A stretch of 35,577 bases of DNA from JAWXUU01 sp044426085 (GCA_044426085.1 JAWXUU010000017.1:1-35577); one strand, 5' to 3'. Shown: positions 23,694 to 31,349, counted from the stretch's first letter. The notes: generated by a model from the letters alone, not told the origin. Program-made: numbers and translations.

Positions 23694-23721
23694 AGTATAA
23701 CATGAAAACAATATTTGTAAA
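23694..23721 (-). promoter_or_regulatory. Promoter of phosphofructokinase gene
   Basis: On the minus strand TTTACA (23721-23716), 16-bp spacer, TATACT (23699-23694). The operator palindrome is centred 42 bp upstream of the -10 centre. Confidence 0.55.
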
Positions 23722-23731
23722 GAATTTTCAC

Positions 23732-23745
23732 TGCAAACGTTTGCA
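23732..23745. promoter_or_regulatory. LacI-type operator between pfk and the regulator gene
   Basis: TGCAAACGTTTGCA is a perfect 14-bp palindrome with the central CG typical of LacI/GalR-family sites. It overlaps the -35 of the regulator gene and lies upstream of the pfk -35. Confidence 0.85.
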
Positions 23746-23769
23746 TAACTTTTGAAAAAGTTGTATAAT
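23741..23769 (+). promoter_or_regulatory. Promoter of LacI-family regulator gene
   Basis: TTGCAT (23741-23746), 17-bp spacer, TATAAT (23764-23769). The -35 lies inside the operator, implying autorepression. The spacer itself holds a second inverted repeat, AACTTTT-GA-AAAAGTT (23747-23762). Confidence 0.7.
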
Positions 23770-23789
23770 CAAATAAAAAGGGGTGTGTG

Positions 23790-24794
23790 ATGACGCTAAA
23801 AGAAGTTGCAAACAAAGCGGGAGTTTCAGTTTCTACCGTTTCAAGGGTGATAAATTCCGGTAAGGAAAAAAGTGCCACAAAAGAAGTGCGCGACAGAATA
23901 TGGAAAGCCGTTGAAGAGTGCGGATACACGCCAAATAAATCGGCTCAAAGTTTGAAGCTAGGCAACAAAGTCAATTCAAATATAATTGAAGTTTCGATTT
24001 TGTTTGCAAGGGCAGAAGATAAAGCCAGCGACTATTTCTTTTTGGAACTTGCCGAACACGTGAAAGAAGAATTGATAAAGCAAGGCATGAAAATTGGCAA
24101 AACGTATTTCCTTAGCGAACTTAAAAATCAAAACCAAACCCAAAAACAAGATAAAAACCAAGCATTGGTTGTTCTTGGAAGGGTGGCGGGAGATTGCAAA
24201 GAATTCCTTTCTTCCTTCGGTCAAAAAATTATATATGTATCACTAAATCAAATGCGACTCGGAAGCGACCACATTGTGTCGGATGGGCAAATCGCCGCGG
24301 AAATCGCAATGGCTTATCTTCACGAAAGTGGACACAGCAAAATTGCATATGTCGGCGAATTTTTCGATGAAGTGCGGTATCGTGGTTATAGAAACTATCT
24401 GATAACAAACAAGCTGAAAACCAACCGCGAATATGTCATCAACACCCACATGACGCGAAAAGGTGGTCACGATGCAGTGTCGCACTTTTTGAAAATTGAA
24501 GATATGCCAACTGCAATATTCTGCGCAAACGATGTGACGGCGTTCGGCGTCATAGAAGGGCTAAAAGAACAGGGCATAAACGTTCCAAAAGATTTGTCGG
24601 TGGTTTCAATTGATAATATCAAGGAAGCGGAAAACTTCAAAGTGCCACTAACAACAGTTGAAATACCCCTCAAAGAAATGGGCAGTTTTGCTGTGAAAAC
24701 GCTGAAAGACAGAATAGAAAAAGGGCACTCCGTCCCGCTGAATATATTCGCTCCCGCAAAATTGATTGTCCGAGAAAGTGTAAGAAAAATCTAA
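23790..24794 (+). CDS. LacI-family transcriptional regulator
   Basis: A 334-residue regulator. The N-terminal helix-turn-helix MTLKEVANKAGVSVSTVSRV is followed by the hinge sequence YTPNKSAQSLKLG (residues 45-58) and a periplasmic-binding-protein-like effector domain: VVLGRVAGDCKEFLSSF, HIVSDGQIAAEIAMAYL, SKIAYVG, AIFCANDVTAFGVIEGLKEQ, VVSIDNIKEAENFKVPLTTV. The hinge has SAQSLKLG where many members have ARxL. The effector is unknown, presumably a sugar or sugar phosphate of the adjacent cluster. ATG 23790 was chosen over the GTG one codon before; AAGGGG precedes both. Operators with GCAAACGTTTGC occur at its own/pfk promoter and upstream of the TIM-family gene. Confidence 0.93.
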   Translation: MTLKEVANKAGVSVSTVSRVINSGKEKSATKEVRDRIWKAVEECGYTPNKSAQSLKLGNKVNSNIIEVSILFARAEDKASDYFFLELAEHVKEELIKQGMKIGKTYFLSELKNQNQTQKQDKNQALVVLGRVAGDCKEFLSSFGQKIIYVSLNQMRLGSDHIVSDGQIAAEIAMAYLHESGHSKIAYVGEFFDEVRYRGYRNYLITNKLKTNREYVINTHMTRKGGHDAVSHFLKIEDMPTAIFCANDVTAFGVIEGLKEQGINVPKDLSVVSIDNIKEAENFKVPLTTVEIPLKEMGSFAVKTLKDRIEKGHSVPLNIFAPAKLIVRESVRKI

Positions 24795-24806
24795 ACGCAA
24801 AAACAA

Positions 24807-24820
24807 TGCAAACGTTTGCG
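24807..24820. promoter_or_regulatory. LacI-type operator upstream of the TIM-family gene
   Basis: TGCAAACGTTTGCG contains the same perfect 12-bp palindrome GCAAACGTTTGC (24808-24819) as the site at 23732. Its centre is 43 bp upstream of the centre of the -10 box, almost the same geometry as at the pfk promoter. Confidence 0.85.
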
Positions 24821-24830
24821 TAATTTGCTC

Positions 24831-24859
24831 TGTACAACAAAAATATATTGATGTATAAT
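24831..24859 (+). promoter_or_regulatory. Promoter of TIM-family/LarA-family operon
   Basis: TGTACA (24831-24836), 17-bp spacer, TATAAT (24854-24859). A consensus -10 with a weak -35 suits activation from the operator just upstream. Confidence 0.6.
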
Positions 24860-24890
24860 AAAATCAATAAATTATGCATGGAGGAAAATT

Positions 24891-25712
24891 ATGAAGCATA
24901 TTTTTCTAAATTTGAAAAGATTTGATATCTTGAGAAAATTTGGTGGCGTGAACGACGTTGCTGATGTTGAAAACTGGGCAAAAGTCATCGCAGGTGGCAT
25001 TGAAGAAGGGGTGAAAGATATCGAAGGTATCAACTTTGGAATTTTCTTCCAAGAAGGTCACCTTATGAACGCATCAAAAGAACTTTCAAAAGTTAAATGT
25101 GGTTGCCAAGGCGTGTTCAGAAGAGACACAGCAAAAGGTGTGAACTTCGGCGCATTCACAACTTTCCAAACAGCGAACTCTGCAACTCAAATGGGTGCAA
25201 CTTATGCACTTATTGGTCACTGTGAAGAAAGAAACAACCTTCGTGAAATCATCGAACGTGCTGGCGGAACAAACATCGATGTGATAAACGAAATCTTGAA
25301 CGAAGAAATCAAATGTGCAATCGAAGCTGGCATGAAAGTTTTGTATTGTGTTGGTGAAAGAACTGAAGAACAAGAAAACAAAGCTGAAGTTTTGGCATTG
25401 CAAGTTTCTATGGGTCTAAAAGATGTTGACCTTTCAAAAGTTGAAATCGCATACGAACCAGTTTGGGCAATCGGACCTGGCAAACCAGTTCCAACAGCAG
25501 AGTATATCGATGAAGTTGCAAAACTTATCAAAGCAACTGCTGATGTTCCTGTTGTTTATGGCGGTGGATTGAAACTTGAAAACGCAGAAATGATGGCAAA
25601 AATCGAATCTCTTGATGGCGGACTTATTGCACTCACAACATTTGGTGCAGATTTTGGCTTCTCTGTTGAAAACTATCTAAAGATTGTAAAAAAATATAAA
25701 GAAAGTCTATAA
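24891..25712 (+). CDS. Triosephosphate isomerase-family protein, divergent
   Basis: A 273-residue TIM-barrel isomerase. Catalytic residues are kept: Asn7 and Lys9 (FLNLKRFD in place of the usual GNWKMN), His110 (YALIGHCEERN; Cys111 replaces the usual Ser) and Glu189 (AYEPVWAIGPGK). Loop 6 reads AIGPGKPVP rather than AIGTGKTAT, and the phosphate loop reads YGGGLKLEN rather than YGGSVxxxN. These changes and the extra 20 or so residues suggest a specialised isomerase, either a glycolytic TIM paralogue or an isomerase of a longer ketose phosphate such as a tetrulose phosphate. It starts at ATG 24891 after TGGAGG. The LarA-family gene follows 45 bases later. Confidence 0.82.
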   Translation: MKHIFLNLKRFDILRKFGGVNDVADVENWAKVIAGGIEEGVKDIEGINFGIFFQEGHLMNASKELSKVKCGCQGVFRRDTAKGVNFGAFTTFQTANSATQMGATYALIGHCEERNNLREIIERAGGTNIDVINEILNEEIKCAIEAGMKVLYCVGERTEEQENKAEVLALQVSMGLKDVDLSKVEIAYEPVWAIGPGKPVPTAEYIDEVAKLIKATADVPVVYGGGLKLENAEMMAKIESLDGGLIALTTFGADFGFSVENYLKIVKKYKESL

Positions 25713-25757
25713 GCGAAAAAGGATATTCGCACAAATTAATATTAAGGGAGAAAAATT

Positions 25758-27239
25758 ATGAAACTAGATTTCGAATACGGCAAAGGTACAATATCAGCTG
25801 AATTGCCAGACAACACAGACGTGTTTATTCCTGGCGTAACAATGCCAGATCCAGAATGCATTCCAGAAGATAAGATTATCGAAGAAACTCTAAAGAGTAT
25901 CAGAAATCCAATCGGTATGGATCCACTAACTAAAATTGCAAAAGCGGGCAACAAAGTTTGTATCGTGTTCCCAGACCGTGTTAAAGGTGGCGAACAACCA
26001 ACATCACACAGAAAAACTTCTATCAAACTTATTTTGGAAGAACTTTATTCTGTTGGCGTGAAAAAAGAAGATATCCTTTTGATTTGTTCAAACGGACTTC
26101 ACAGAAAAAACACTAACGAAGAAATCCGTGGCGTTCTTGGGGAAGAAATCTTTGGCGAATTCTATCCAAGTCATCAAATCATGAACCACGACAGTGAAGA
26201 TTATGATCATCTTGTTGATCTTGGAACAACAAAACGTGGCGACCCAGTGCTTATGAACAAATATGTTTACGACGCTGATGTTGTTGTTATGATTGGTCAC
26301 ACACAAGGCAATCCATACGGTGGATATTCTGGCGGATATAAACACTGCGCAACTGGTATCACTCATTGGAGATCAATCGCATCTCACCACGTTCCAGAAG
26401 TTATGCACAGAAAAGACTTCACTCCAGTTAACGGCTCATCACTTATGAGAGCAAAATTTGACGAAATCGGTCAACATATGGAAACATGCTCAGGCAAGAA
26501 ATTCTTCTCTTGTGATGCTGTTCTCGACACAAAATCACGTCAAATCGCTATTTTCTCTGGTTGGGCAAAAGAAATGCAACCACTTTCTTGGAAAGTAGCA
26601 GACAAGAGAACATACGTTCACTTTGCAGAAAAGAAATATAACGTTATGGTGTTTGGTATGCCACAATTCTTCCACTATGGTGAAGGTATGGGCACAAACC
26701 CAATCATGCTTATGCAAGCGCTTTCAGCACAAGTAATCCGTCACAAACGTATTATGGCTGATAACTGTGTTATCATTTGTCAATCACTTTGCAATGGCTA
26801 TTTCCATGACGAACTTTGGCCATACACAAGAGAAATGCATGCAATGTTCCAAAAAGATGAAATGAACATCTTGCCAGACATGAACAGATACGGTGAATAC
26901 TTTGCAACAAACACAGAATACATTCGTCAATACAGATATTGCAATGCTTTCCACCCATTCCATGGTTTCTCTATGATAGCTTGTGGTCACATCGCAGAAA
27001 AGAACTGTTCAGCAATCTATTTGACAGGTGCTCAAGAACCAGGTGTTGCAAGAAGCATGGGACTAAAAACAAGAAGAACTATTGAAGAAGCTCTTGAAGA
27101 TGCAAAGAAAATCGTTGGCGAAAATCCAAACGTAATTGCTTTGCCACTCGCATTCAAGACAGCTGCAGTTCACCTTTGCATGAAATCAGACCCAGAACAA
27201 ACTTGTATGGGAGAATCTGATGGTCCATGTTGTGGATAA
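25758..27239 (+). CDS. LarA-family (nickel-pincer lactate racemase-like) protein
   Basis: A 493-residue member of the LarA/DUF2088 superfamily of nickel-dependent hydroxyacid racemases and epimerases. By comparison with Lactiplantibacillus LarA from memory: His115 (CSNGLHRKN) matches catalytic His108; Lys195 in YGGYSGGYKH matches Lys184, which carries the nickel-pincer cofactor; His211 (SIASHH) matches the Ni ligand His200. The position of catalytic His174 appears to be Asn185, and Arg75 appears to be Lys76. About 70 residues are extra relative to LarA, mostly C-terminal, ending CMGESDGPCCG. A hydroxyacid or sugar-acid substrate is likely, but not lactate. Codon use (AAC, TTC, ATC) suggests high expression. 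The cofactor genes larB, larC and larE are not in the window. Confidence 0.8.
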   Translation: MKLDFEYGKGTISAELPDNTDVFIPGVTMPDPECIPEDKIIEETLKSIRNPIGMDPLTKIAKAGNKVCIVFPDRVKGGEQPTSHRKTSIKLILEELYSVGVKKEDILLICSNGLHRKNTNEEIRGVLGEEIFGEFYPSHQIMNHDSEDYDHLVDLGTTKRGDPVLMNKYVYDADVVVMIGHTQGNPYGGYSGGYKHCATGITHWRSIASHHVPEVMHRKDFTPVNGSSLMRAKFDEIGQHMETCSGKKFFSCDAVLDTKSRQIAIFSGWAKEMQPLSWKVADKRTYVHFAEKKYNVMVFGMPQFFHYGEGMGTNPIMLMQALSAQVIRHKRIMADNCVIICQSLCNGYFHDELWPYTREMHAMFQKDEMNILPDMNRYGEYFATNTEYIRQYRYCNAFHPFHGFSMIACGHIAEKNCSAIYLTGAQEPGVARSMGLKTRRTIEEALEDAKKIVGENPNVIALPLAFKTAAVHLCMKSDPEQTCMGESDGPCCG

Positions 27240-27257
27240 TCAAACTGAAAAATAAAC

Positions 27258-27284
27258 AAAAAGGTGATTTTTTATCACCTTTTT
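27258..27284 (+). terminator. Terminator after LarA-family gene
   Basis: AAAAAGGTGAT pairs with ATCACCTTTTT over a five-T loop. Confidence 0.85.
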
Positions 27285-27295
27285 GCAACGTTACA

Positions 27296-27304
27296 TGATA
27301 TAAT
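27296..27304 (+). promoter_or_regulatory. Extended -10 promoter of second TauE-like gene
   Basis: TGATATAAT without a recognisable -35 box. It sits 12 bases after the terminator and 39 bases before the start. Confidence 0.5.
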
Positions 27305-27342
27305 TGATAAATAAAGAGAAGAGAGTTAGGAGAAAATAAAAA

Positions 27343-28128
27343 ATGATTTGGTTATTATATTTTGCGATTGCAATAATTGCAACAACTGTTGGGGCGCTAA
27401 CAGGCATGGGCGGAGGAGTTATCATCAAACCCGTTCTCGATTTGATGGGTGGATATGACGTTGCAACAATTGGTATTTTGTCTTCAGTGACAGTGTTTGC
27501 AATGAGTGTTTCTTCAATCGTTAGAAAAGTTATGCAAAAAACAACATTCCCTGTTAAGCTTGCAATCTATCTTTCAATTGGTTCAATCATTGGTGGACTT
27601 TTAGGTCAAAGCCTTCTTGATATGACAATAGTTGCGCTTGGCTCAAGCGAAAACGTTACAATCTTGCAAAATATCTTGCTTTCAATTTTGATTCTTGGCG
27701 TGTTTATTTATATGCTCAAAAAAGAAAGTGTCCCAGATTATGATTTGGAAGGTATAATTCCAAGCGTGCTTTGCGGTGTGCTTTTGGGTACAATTTCTTC
27801 TTTTGTGGGAATCGGCGGTGGACCAATAAATGTGGCACTTCTTATTTTCCTTTTCCCTGTGGATACAAAAGATGCAACAATATGTTCAATAATCACGATT
27901 TTCTTCGCACAAGTGTCTAAGCTTGCGACAGTTGCCGTAACAACAGGTTTTGCAATATATGATTTGTCAATGTTGCCAGCAATGGTTGTCGGTGGCGTTG
28001 CCGGCGGACTTATCGGTGCTGCGCTCAACAAAAAAGTTAGCATAAAAACAGTTGAATTTTGGTTTAATGTCGTTCAAGTTGTAGTTTTGATAATTGCAGT
28101 ATACAACATTATTTCTAATCTAATCTAA
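27343..28128 (+). CDS. TauE/SafE-family permease (second copy)
   Basis: A 261-residue membrane protein of the sulfite/sulfonate exporter family. The first-half motif is ALTGMGGGVIIKPVLDLMGG and the second-half motif is FVGIGGGPINVALLIFLFP, each opening a four-helix bundle. Charged residues are confined to short loops (KKESVPDYDLEG). These permeases move small anions (sulfite, sulfonates, hydroxyacids). The location between the LarA-family gene and a sulfonate-type importer suggests export of an anionic end product or co-uptake, but this is an inference. It starts at ATG 27343, after AGGAG with 10 bases of spacing. It has its own weak promoter and a terminator downstream. Confidence 0.87.
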   Translation: MIWLLYFAIAIIATTVGALTGMGGGVIIKPVLDLMGGYDVATIGILSSVTVFAMSVSSIVRKVMQKTTFPVKLAIYLSIGSIIGGLLGQSLLDMTIVALGSSENVTILQNILLSILILGVFIYMLKKESVPDYDLEGIIPSVLCGVLLGTISSFVGIGGGPINVALLIFLFPVDTKDATICSIITIFFAQVSKLATVAVTTGFAIYDLSMLPAMVVGGVAGGLIGAALNKKVSIKTVEFWFNVVQVVVLIIAVYNIISNLI

Positions 28129-28162
28129 TCTAGTGCAGTGTCTATAACAATATAAAAATCAT

Positions 28163-28194
28163 AAAATCCCGTGACTTTTCATGGGATTTTTTTA
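28163..28194 (+). terminator. Terminator after second TauE-like gene
   Basis: AAAATCCCGTGA pairs with TCATGGGATTTT (one G-T pair), followed by T-rich sequence. Confidence 0.85.
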
Positions 28195-28284
28195 TTTAAA
28201 AAAATAAAGACTGTTTGAATAATCATATGGAAAATATTGACAAAATACTTGAAAAAACCAAAAAGGTATGAGAAAAGTTCCCAC

Positions 28285-28313
28285 TGTACAAATGGATTTT
28301 TTTGTGATAATAT
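28285..28313 (+). promoter_or_regulatory. Probable promoter of the ABC importer operon
   Basis: TGTACA (28285-28290), 17-bp spacer, TAATAT (28308-28313) with extended -10 TG at 28305-28306. The -35 hexamer is the same non-consensus TGTACA as at the TIM-family promoter. Confidence 0.5.
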
Positions 28314-28325
28314 AACAACATAAAT

Positions 28326-28359
28326 GAATAATACATACTTTAAGGGGGTCGTATTATTC
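28326..28359 (+). promoter_or_regulatory. Leader hairpin upstream of ABC permease gene
   Basis: GAATAATAC (28326-28334) pairs with GTATTATTC (28351-28359). Overlapping it, ATACTT (from 28332) could instead pair with AAGTAT (28367-28372), which abuts the AAGGAG ribosome site (28373-28378). The two pairings exclude each other. No known riboswitch class was recognised. Confidence 0.4.
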
Positions 28360-28383
28360 GAATTTCAAGTATAAGGAGAAGAA

Positions 28384-29208
28384 ATGATGATTGGAAACGA
28401 AAAAAATCAGTCAGCTAATACTACTGTAAAACGCAAGAAAATGAAAGATTTTTCAGACGGCAGTGTAAAAGCAAAAAGAATCCTTAATATCAGCTCGCTA
28501 GTCGGTGGTATTATAATTTGGTGGCTACTCACAAGGATAAGCTATATCAACGTATTCCTTGCAAGCCCATACGAAGTATATGAAACACTTATCAGTGAAA
28601 GTCAAGCAAACTTCAGATATTTCAAAGATATCTGGTATTCACTTCAACGTGTGTTTGTTGGTTTTGGTCTTGCATTTATCGCAGCAGTTCCAATCGCGTT
28701 TTTGATGGGTTGGTATCCAAAATTCCGTGCTTGTGTAGACCCATGGCTCAAATTTTTCAAAACAATCCCACCAATCGCACTTATCTCCCTTGTCGTACTT
28801 GCAATGGGACTAACAGAAAAAGCAAAATACACAGTTATCTTTATCGCAGTTTTCCTTGTTATGGTTGTAACAATCTATCAAGGTATTCGTGAAGTTGATA
28901 GAACACTTGTTAAAGCAGCCTACACATTCGGCGCAAGTGATTTTGCAATCTTCAAAGACATCATCATTCCTGCATCATTCCCATTCATCTTGGTTGCCTG
29001 CAGACTTGGTATTTCAACAGCACTAACAACTCTTATCGCATCAGAACTTACAGGTGCAAACTTTGGTATTGGTGCAAGAATCCAACAAGCACAATCATAC
29101 ATGAACAAATCATTGGTTCTTCTTGGTATCATCACAATCGGTGTTATCGGATCAATTCTTGATGGTTTGCTATTGCAACTCGAAAAACGTTTAACACGTT
29201 GGAAATAG
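28384..29208 (+). CDS. ABC importer permease, SsuC/TauC/NrtB-type
   Basis: A 274-residue BPD-type inner-membrane permease with about six helices. After a polar N-terminus of some 30 residues come IIIWWLLTRISYINVFLASP and the typical TauC block VWYSLQRV-like DIWYSLQRVFVGFGLAF. FFKTIPPIALISLVVLAMG marks the pore region. The EAA loop that docks with the ATPase is VKAAYTFGASDFAIFKDIII. The C-terminus contains LIASELTGANFGIGARIQQA. The family imports taurine, alkanesulfonates, nitrate, thiamine precursors and other small compounds; the substrate is unknown here. It starts at ATG 28384 five bases after AAGGAG. The ATPase gene starts 12 bases after the stop. Confidence 0.92.
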   Translation: MMIGNEKNQSANTTVKRKKMKDFSDGSVKAKRILNISSLVGGIIIWWLLTRISYINVFLASPYEVYETLISESQANFRYFKDIWYSLQRVFVGFGLAFIAAVPIAFLMGWYPKFRACVDPWLKFFKTIPPIALISLVVLAMGLTEKAKYTVIFIAVFLVMVVTIYQGIREVDRTLVKAAYTFGASDFAIFKDIIIPASFPFILVACRLGISTALTTLIASELTGANFGIGARIQQAQSYMNKSLVLLGIITIGVIGSILDGLLLQLEKRLTRWK

Positions 29209-29220
29209 GAGGAAAACAAA

Positions 29221-30021
29221 ATGAGTGATAGATTGATACATATTGAAAATGTCAATAAAATATATCCTGTGCCAAACGGTAAAGACGTAGTAGCACTAAA
29301 CAACGTAAGCCTAGATATCGATAGAAACGAATTCATCTGTGTGGTTGGCCCATCAGGTTGTGGTAAAACAACACTAATGAACATCATCGGTGGACTTGAA
29401 ACATTCGATTCTGGTGTAGTTCAAATGGATGGACACGATATCATCGGACCAGGACCTGATCGTGGAGTTATCTTCCAACAATACGCACTTTTCCCATGGA
29501 TGACTGTAAGAAAAAATATCGAATACGGTATGAAATTTCTAAAACATGAAGATGGCACGCTTTATACATCAGCTGAAAAAACAGCACTTGCTGATAAATA
29601 TATCAAAATGGTTAATTTGAACGGCTTTGAAAATTCATTCCCAAAAGAACTTTCAGGTGGTATGAAACAACGTGTGGCAATCGCAAGAGGCTACGCAGTT
29701 GCACCACAAGTATTGCTTATGGATGAACCATTCGGTGCGCTCGATGCTCAAACAAGATCACAACTTCAAGAAGATTTGCTTGTTACATGGCAAAACGAAA
29801 GAAAAACATGTTTCTTTATCACGCATGACGTTGAAGAAGCGGTTCTACTTTCAACAAGAGTTGTCATCATGAGTGCAAGACCAGGCGAAGTGAAAGAAAT
29901 CGTTCCAATCGACTTGCCATACCCAAGAAACCAAGCTACAAAACTTGACCCAGAATTTATCAAACTTAAAAACTACATCTGGGATACAGTATACAAAATG
30001 TATCTTGAAATCAGAAAATAA
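29221..30021 (+). CDS. ABC importer ATPase, SsuB/TauB-type
   Basis: A 266-residue nucleotide-binding subunit. Walker A is VVGPSGCGKTTLMN, the Q-loop is FQQYALFPWMTV, the signature is KELSGGMKQRVAIARGYA, Walker B is VLLMDEPFGALDAQTR and the H-loop is FFITHDVEEAV. The C-terminal tail (YPRNQATKLDPEFIKL) matches the SsuB/TauB/NrtD group. It energises the adjacent permease at the inner face of the membrane. AGGAGG stands immediately before ATG 29221. A GC-rich hairpin separates it from the binding-protein gene. Confidence 0.93.
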   Translation: MSDRLIHIENVNKIYPVPNGKDVVALNNVSLDIDRNEFICVVGPSGCGKTTLMNIIGGLETFDSGVVQMDGHDIIGPGPDRGVIFQQYALFPWMTVRKNIEYGMKFLKHEDGTLYTSAEKTALADKYIKMVNLNGFENSFPKELSGGMKQRVAIARGYAVAPQVLLMDEPFGALDAQTRSQLQEDLLVTWQNERKTCFFITHDVEEAVLLSTRVVIMSARPGEVKEIVPIDLPYPRNQATKLDPEFIKLKNYIWDTVYKMYLEIRK

Positions 30022-30039
30022 TTAAGAAAAGTTTTTGGT

Positions 30040-30063
30040 GGGGGAAAGCACGAACGCTCCCCC
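30040..30063 (+). promoter_or_regulatory. Intercistronic hairpin between ATPase and binding-protein genes
   Basis: GGGGGA (30040-30045) pairs with TCCCCC (30058-30063). It has no T-run, so it is probably an RNA processing or stability element rather than a terminator. Confidence 0.5.
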
Positions 30064-30114
30064 TGTCAATGAAAATATCAAGCGTTAAATCGCAAAATAA
30101 GAAGGAGAAAAATT

Positions 30115-31296
30115 ATGAAAAAATTTGCTAAACTTTTTGCTATCGTGTTGACACTAGCAATGGTAATCACATGCTTTGCTGGTTGCGGAAGCTCAAACAC
30201 AACAACAGTTATCGATGAAGATGGTAACGAAGTTGAAATTGAACTTACAACAGTAAGAATTGGTATCCACTCAAACATTGGTGGCGCTGGACTCGTTGCA
30301 GTTGCTGACGAAATGGGATTCTTCCTTGAAGAAGGTATCAATGCTGAAATCACAGTTGTAGAATCAGGCCCAGTTGAAATGGCAGCTATGCGTGCCGGAA
30401 CAAGAACTCTTGAAGTTGGTTATATCGGTTCTGGTGTTGCTTGGAACGCACTTGATGGCGACGGCAACAGCGTATCATTTGTATACTTCAGTGGTCTTGG
30501 CGATGCAGAAACTATGCTTTCAAGAGAAGGCATCTTCACTGATTCAAACAGTGATGGCGAATATGATTTCGATGAAATCTATGAAGGTTTGAAAGGCCAA
30601 ACAGTTTATCTTGACACTTCAACAACTCCAGGTTCTTGGTTCAAAACACTTCTTGGTTATGTAAACGAAGGTAAAGATGCTTCTGAACAACTTTGGATTT
30701 CTTGCGAAACAACAGACTACCTTTCAGGTTATGAAGCACCAAACTCAAATTCTGCAAACGCAGTTGAAGTTGTTTATATTTCAAACGCAAACTGCGCAAC
30801 AGCAATGAGCACAGTAAGTTCTTCAAGAGCAGACATCGTTGTATGCTTCTCACCAATCCCAGACACAATTCTTGCAGCTAACGACGACGTAGAAGTTATC
30901 GCAAAAACAAGCACACACTTCGCAGCATCTGATTCTTCAATCGAAACTTTCGTTGCATCAGACGAATGGATTGCAGAAGACCCAGAAACAGTTCAAGCAT
31001 TCGTGAACGCTCTAACAAAAGCAGCAGCAGTTAGAAACGACGATACAGATTTCGTAGAAACAGCAGCTGAAAACATCACAAATGCAGCAGCTGGATCATA
31101 CAATGCAAGTGATTCTTGGTGGCCAACAATTGCTGAATATAAAGAAATGTTCAGTTCAACAAGTGGCACTGGTTATGAATATATGGAAGCACTATATGAT
31201 ATCGCATATCCAAACGTAACATCAGGCATCATTGAAGACTTTGAAGATACAATGGACTTCTCATTCATGCTTGAAGCACTTAACAACATCGGTTAA
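30115..31296 (+). CDS. NitT/TauT-type substrate-binding lipoprotein of the importer
   Basis: A 393-residue exported lipoprotein. The signal peptide ends in the lipobox CFAGC (lipidated Cys24). The mature protein opens with VRIGIHSNIGGAGLVAVADE, followed by ESGPVEMAAMRAGTRTLEVG and YIGSGVAWNAL, the NMT1/SsuA-like ligand-binding pattern. Residues 143-154 (DSNSDGEYDFDE) form a textbook EF-hand calcium loop, unusual in this family, and DGDGN at 114-118 is also acidic. It delivers the substrate to the adjacent permease. Codon use is strongly biased (AAC, ATC, TTC), fitting an abundant binding protein. It starts at ATG 30115 after AAGGAG. Hairpins flank the gene on both sides. Confidence 0.9.
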   Translation: MKKFAKLFAIVLTLAMVITCFAGCGSSNTTTVIDEDGNEVEIELTTVRIGIHSNIGGAGLVAVADEMGFFLEEGINAEITVVESGPVEMAAMRAGTRTLEVGYIGSGVAWNALDGDGNSVSFVYFSGLGDAETMLSREGIFTDSNSDGEYDFDEIYEGLKGQTVYLDTSTTPGSWFKTLLGYVNEGKDASEQLWISCETTDYLSGYEAPNSNSANAVEVVYISNANCATAMSTVSSSRADIVVCFSPIPDTILAANDDVEVIAKTSTHFAASDSSIETFVASDEWIAEDPETVQAFVNALTKAAAVRNDDTDFVETAAENITNAAAGSYNASDSWWPTIAEYKEMFSSTSGTGYEYMEALYDIAYPNVTSGIIEDFEDTMDFSFMLEALNNIG

Positions 31297-31323
31297 TAGT
31301 AACAACATAAGCTAACAATTTTT

Positions 31324-31349
31324 ATGAGGGAGTAACACTACTCCCTCAT
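31324..31349 (+). terminator. Hairpin after binding-protein gene, partial terminator
   Basis: ATGAGGGAGTA pairs perfectly with TACTCCCTCAT over a four-base loop. The following TTAAAAATTT is a poor T-run, so transcription probably continues at reduced level into manA. Confidence 0.6.

Noticed and set aside
23666..23929. 88-codon N-terminal extension of the phosphofructokinase
   Set aside because: It crosses the promoter and operator region and runs antisense to the regulator gene; MGNILIAHGG is the normal start.
28129..28384. TPP or other known riboswitch ahead of the NMT1-like importer
   Set aside because: No conserved TPP, cobalamin, SAM or similar core motif could be found; only a simple hairpin and an alternative pairing are visible.
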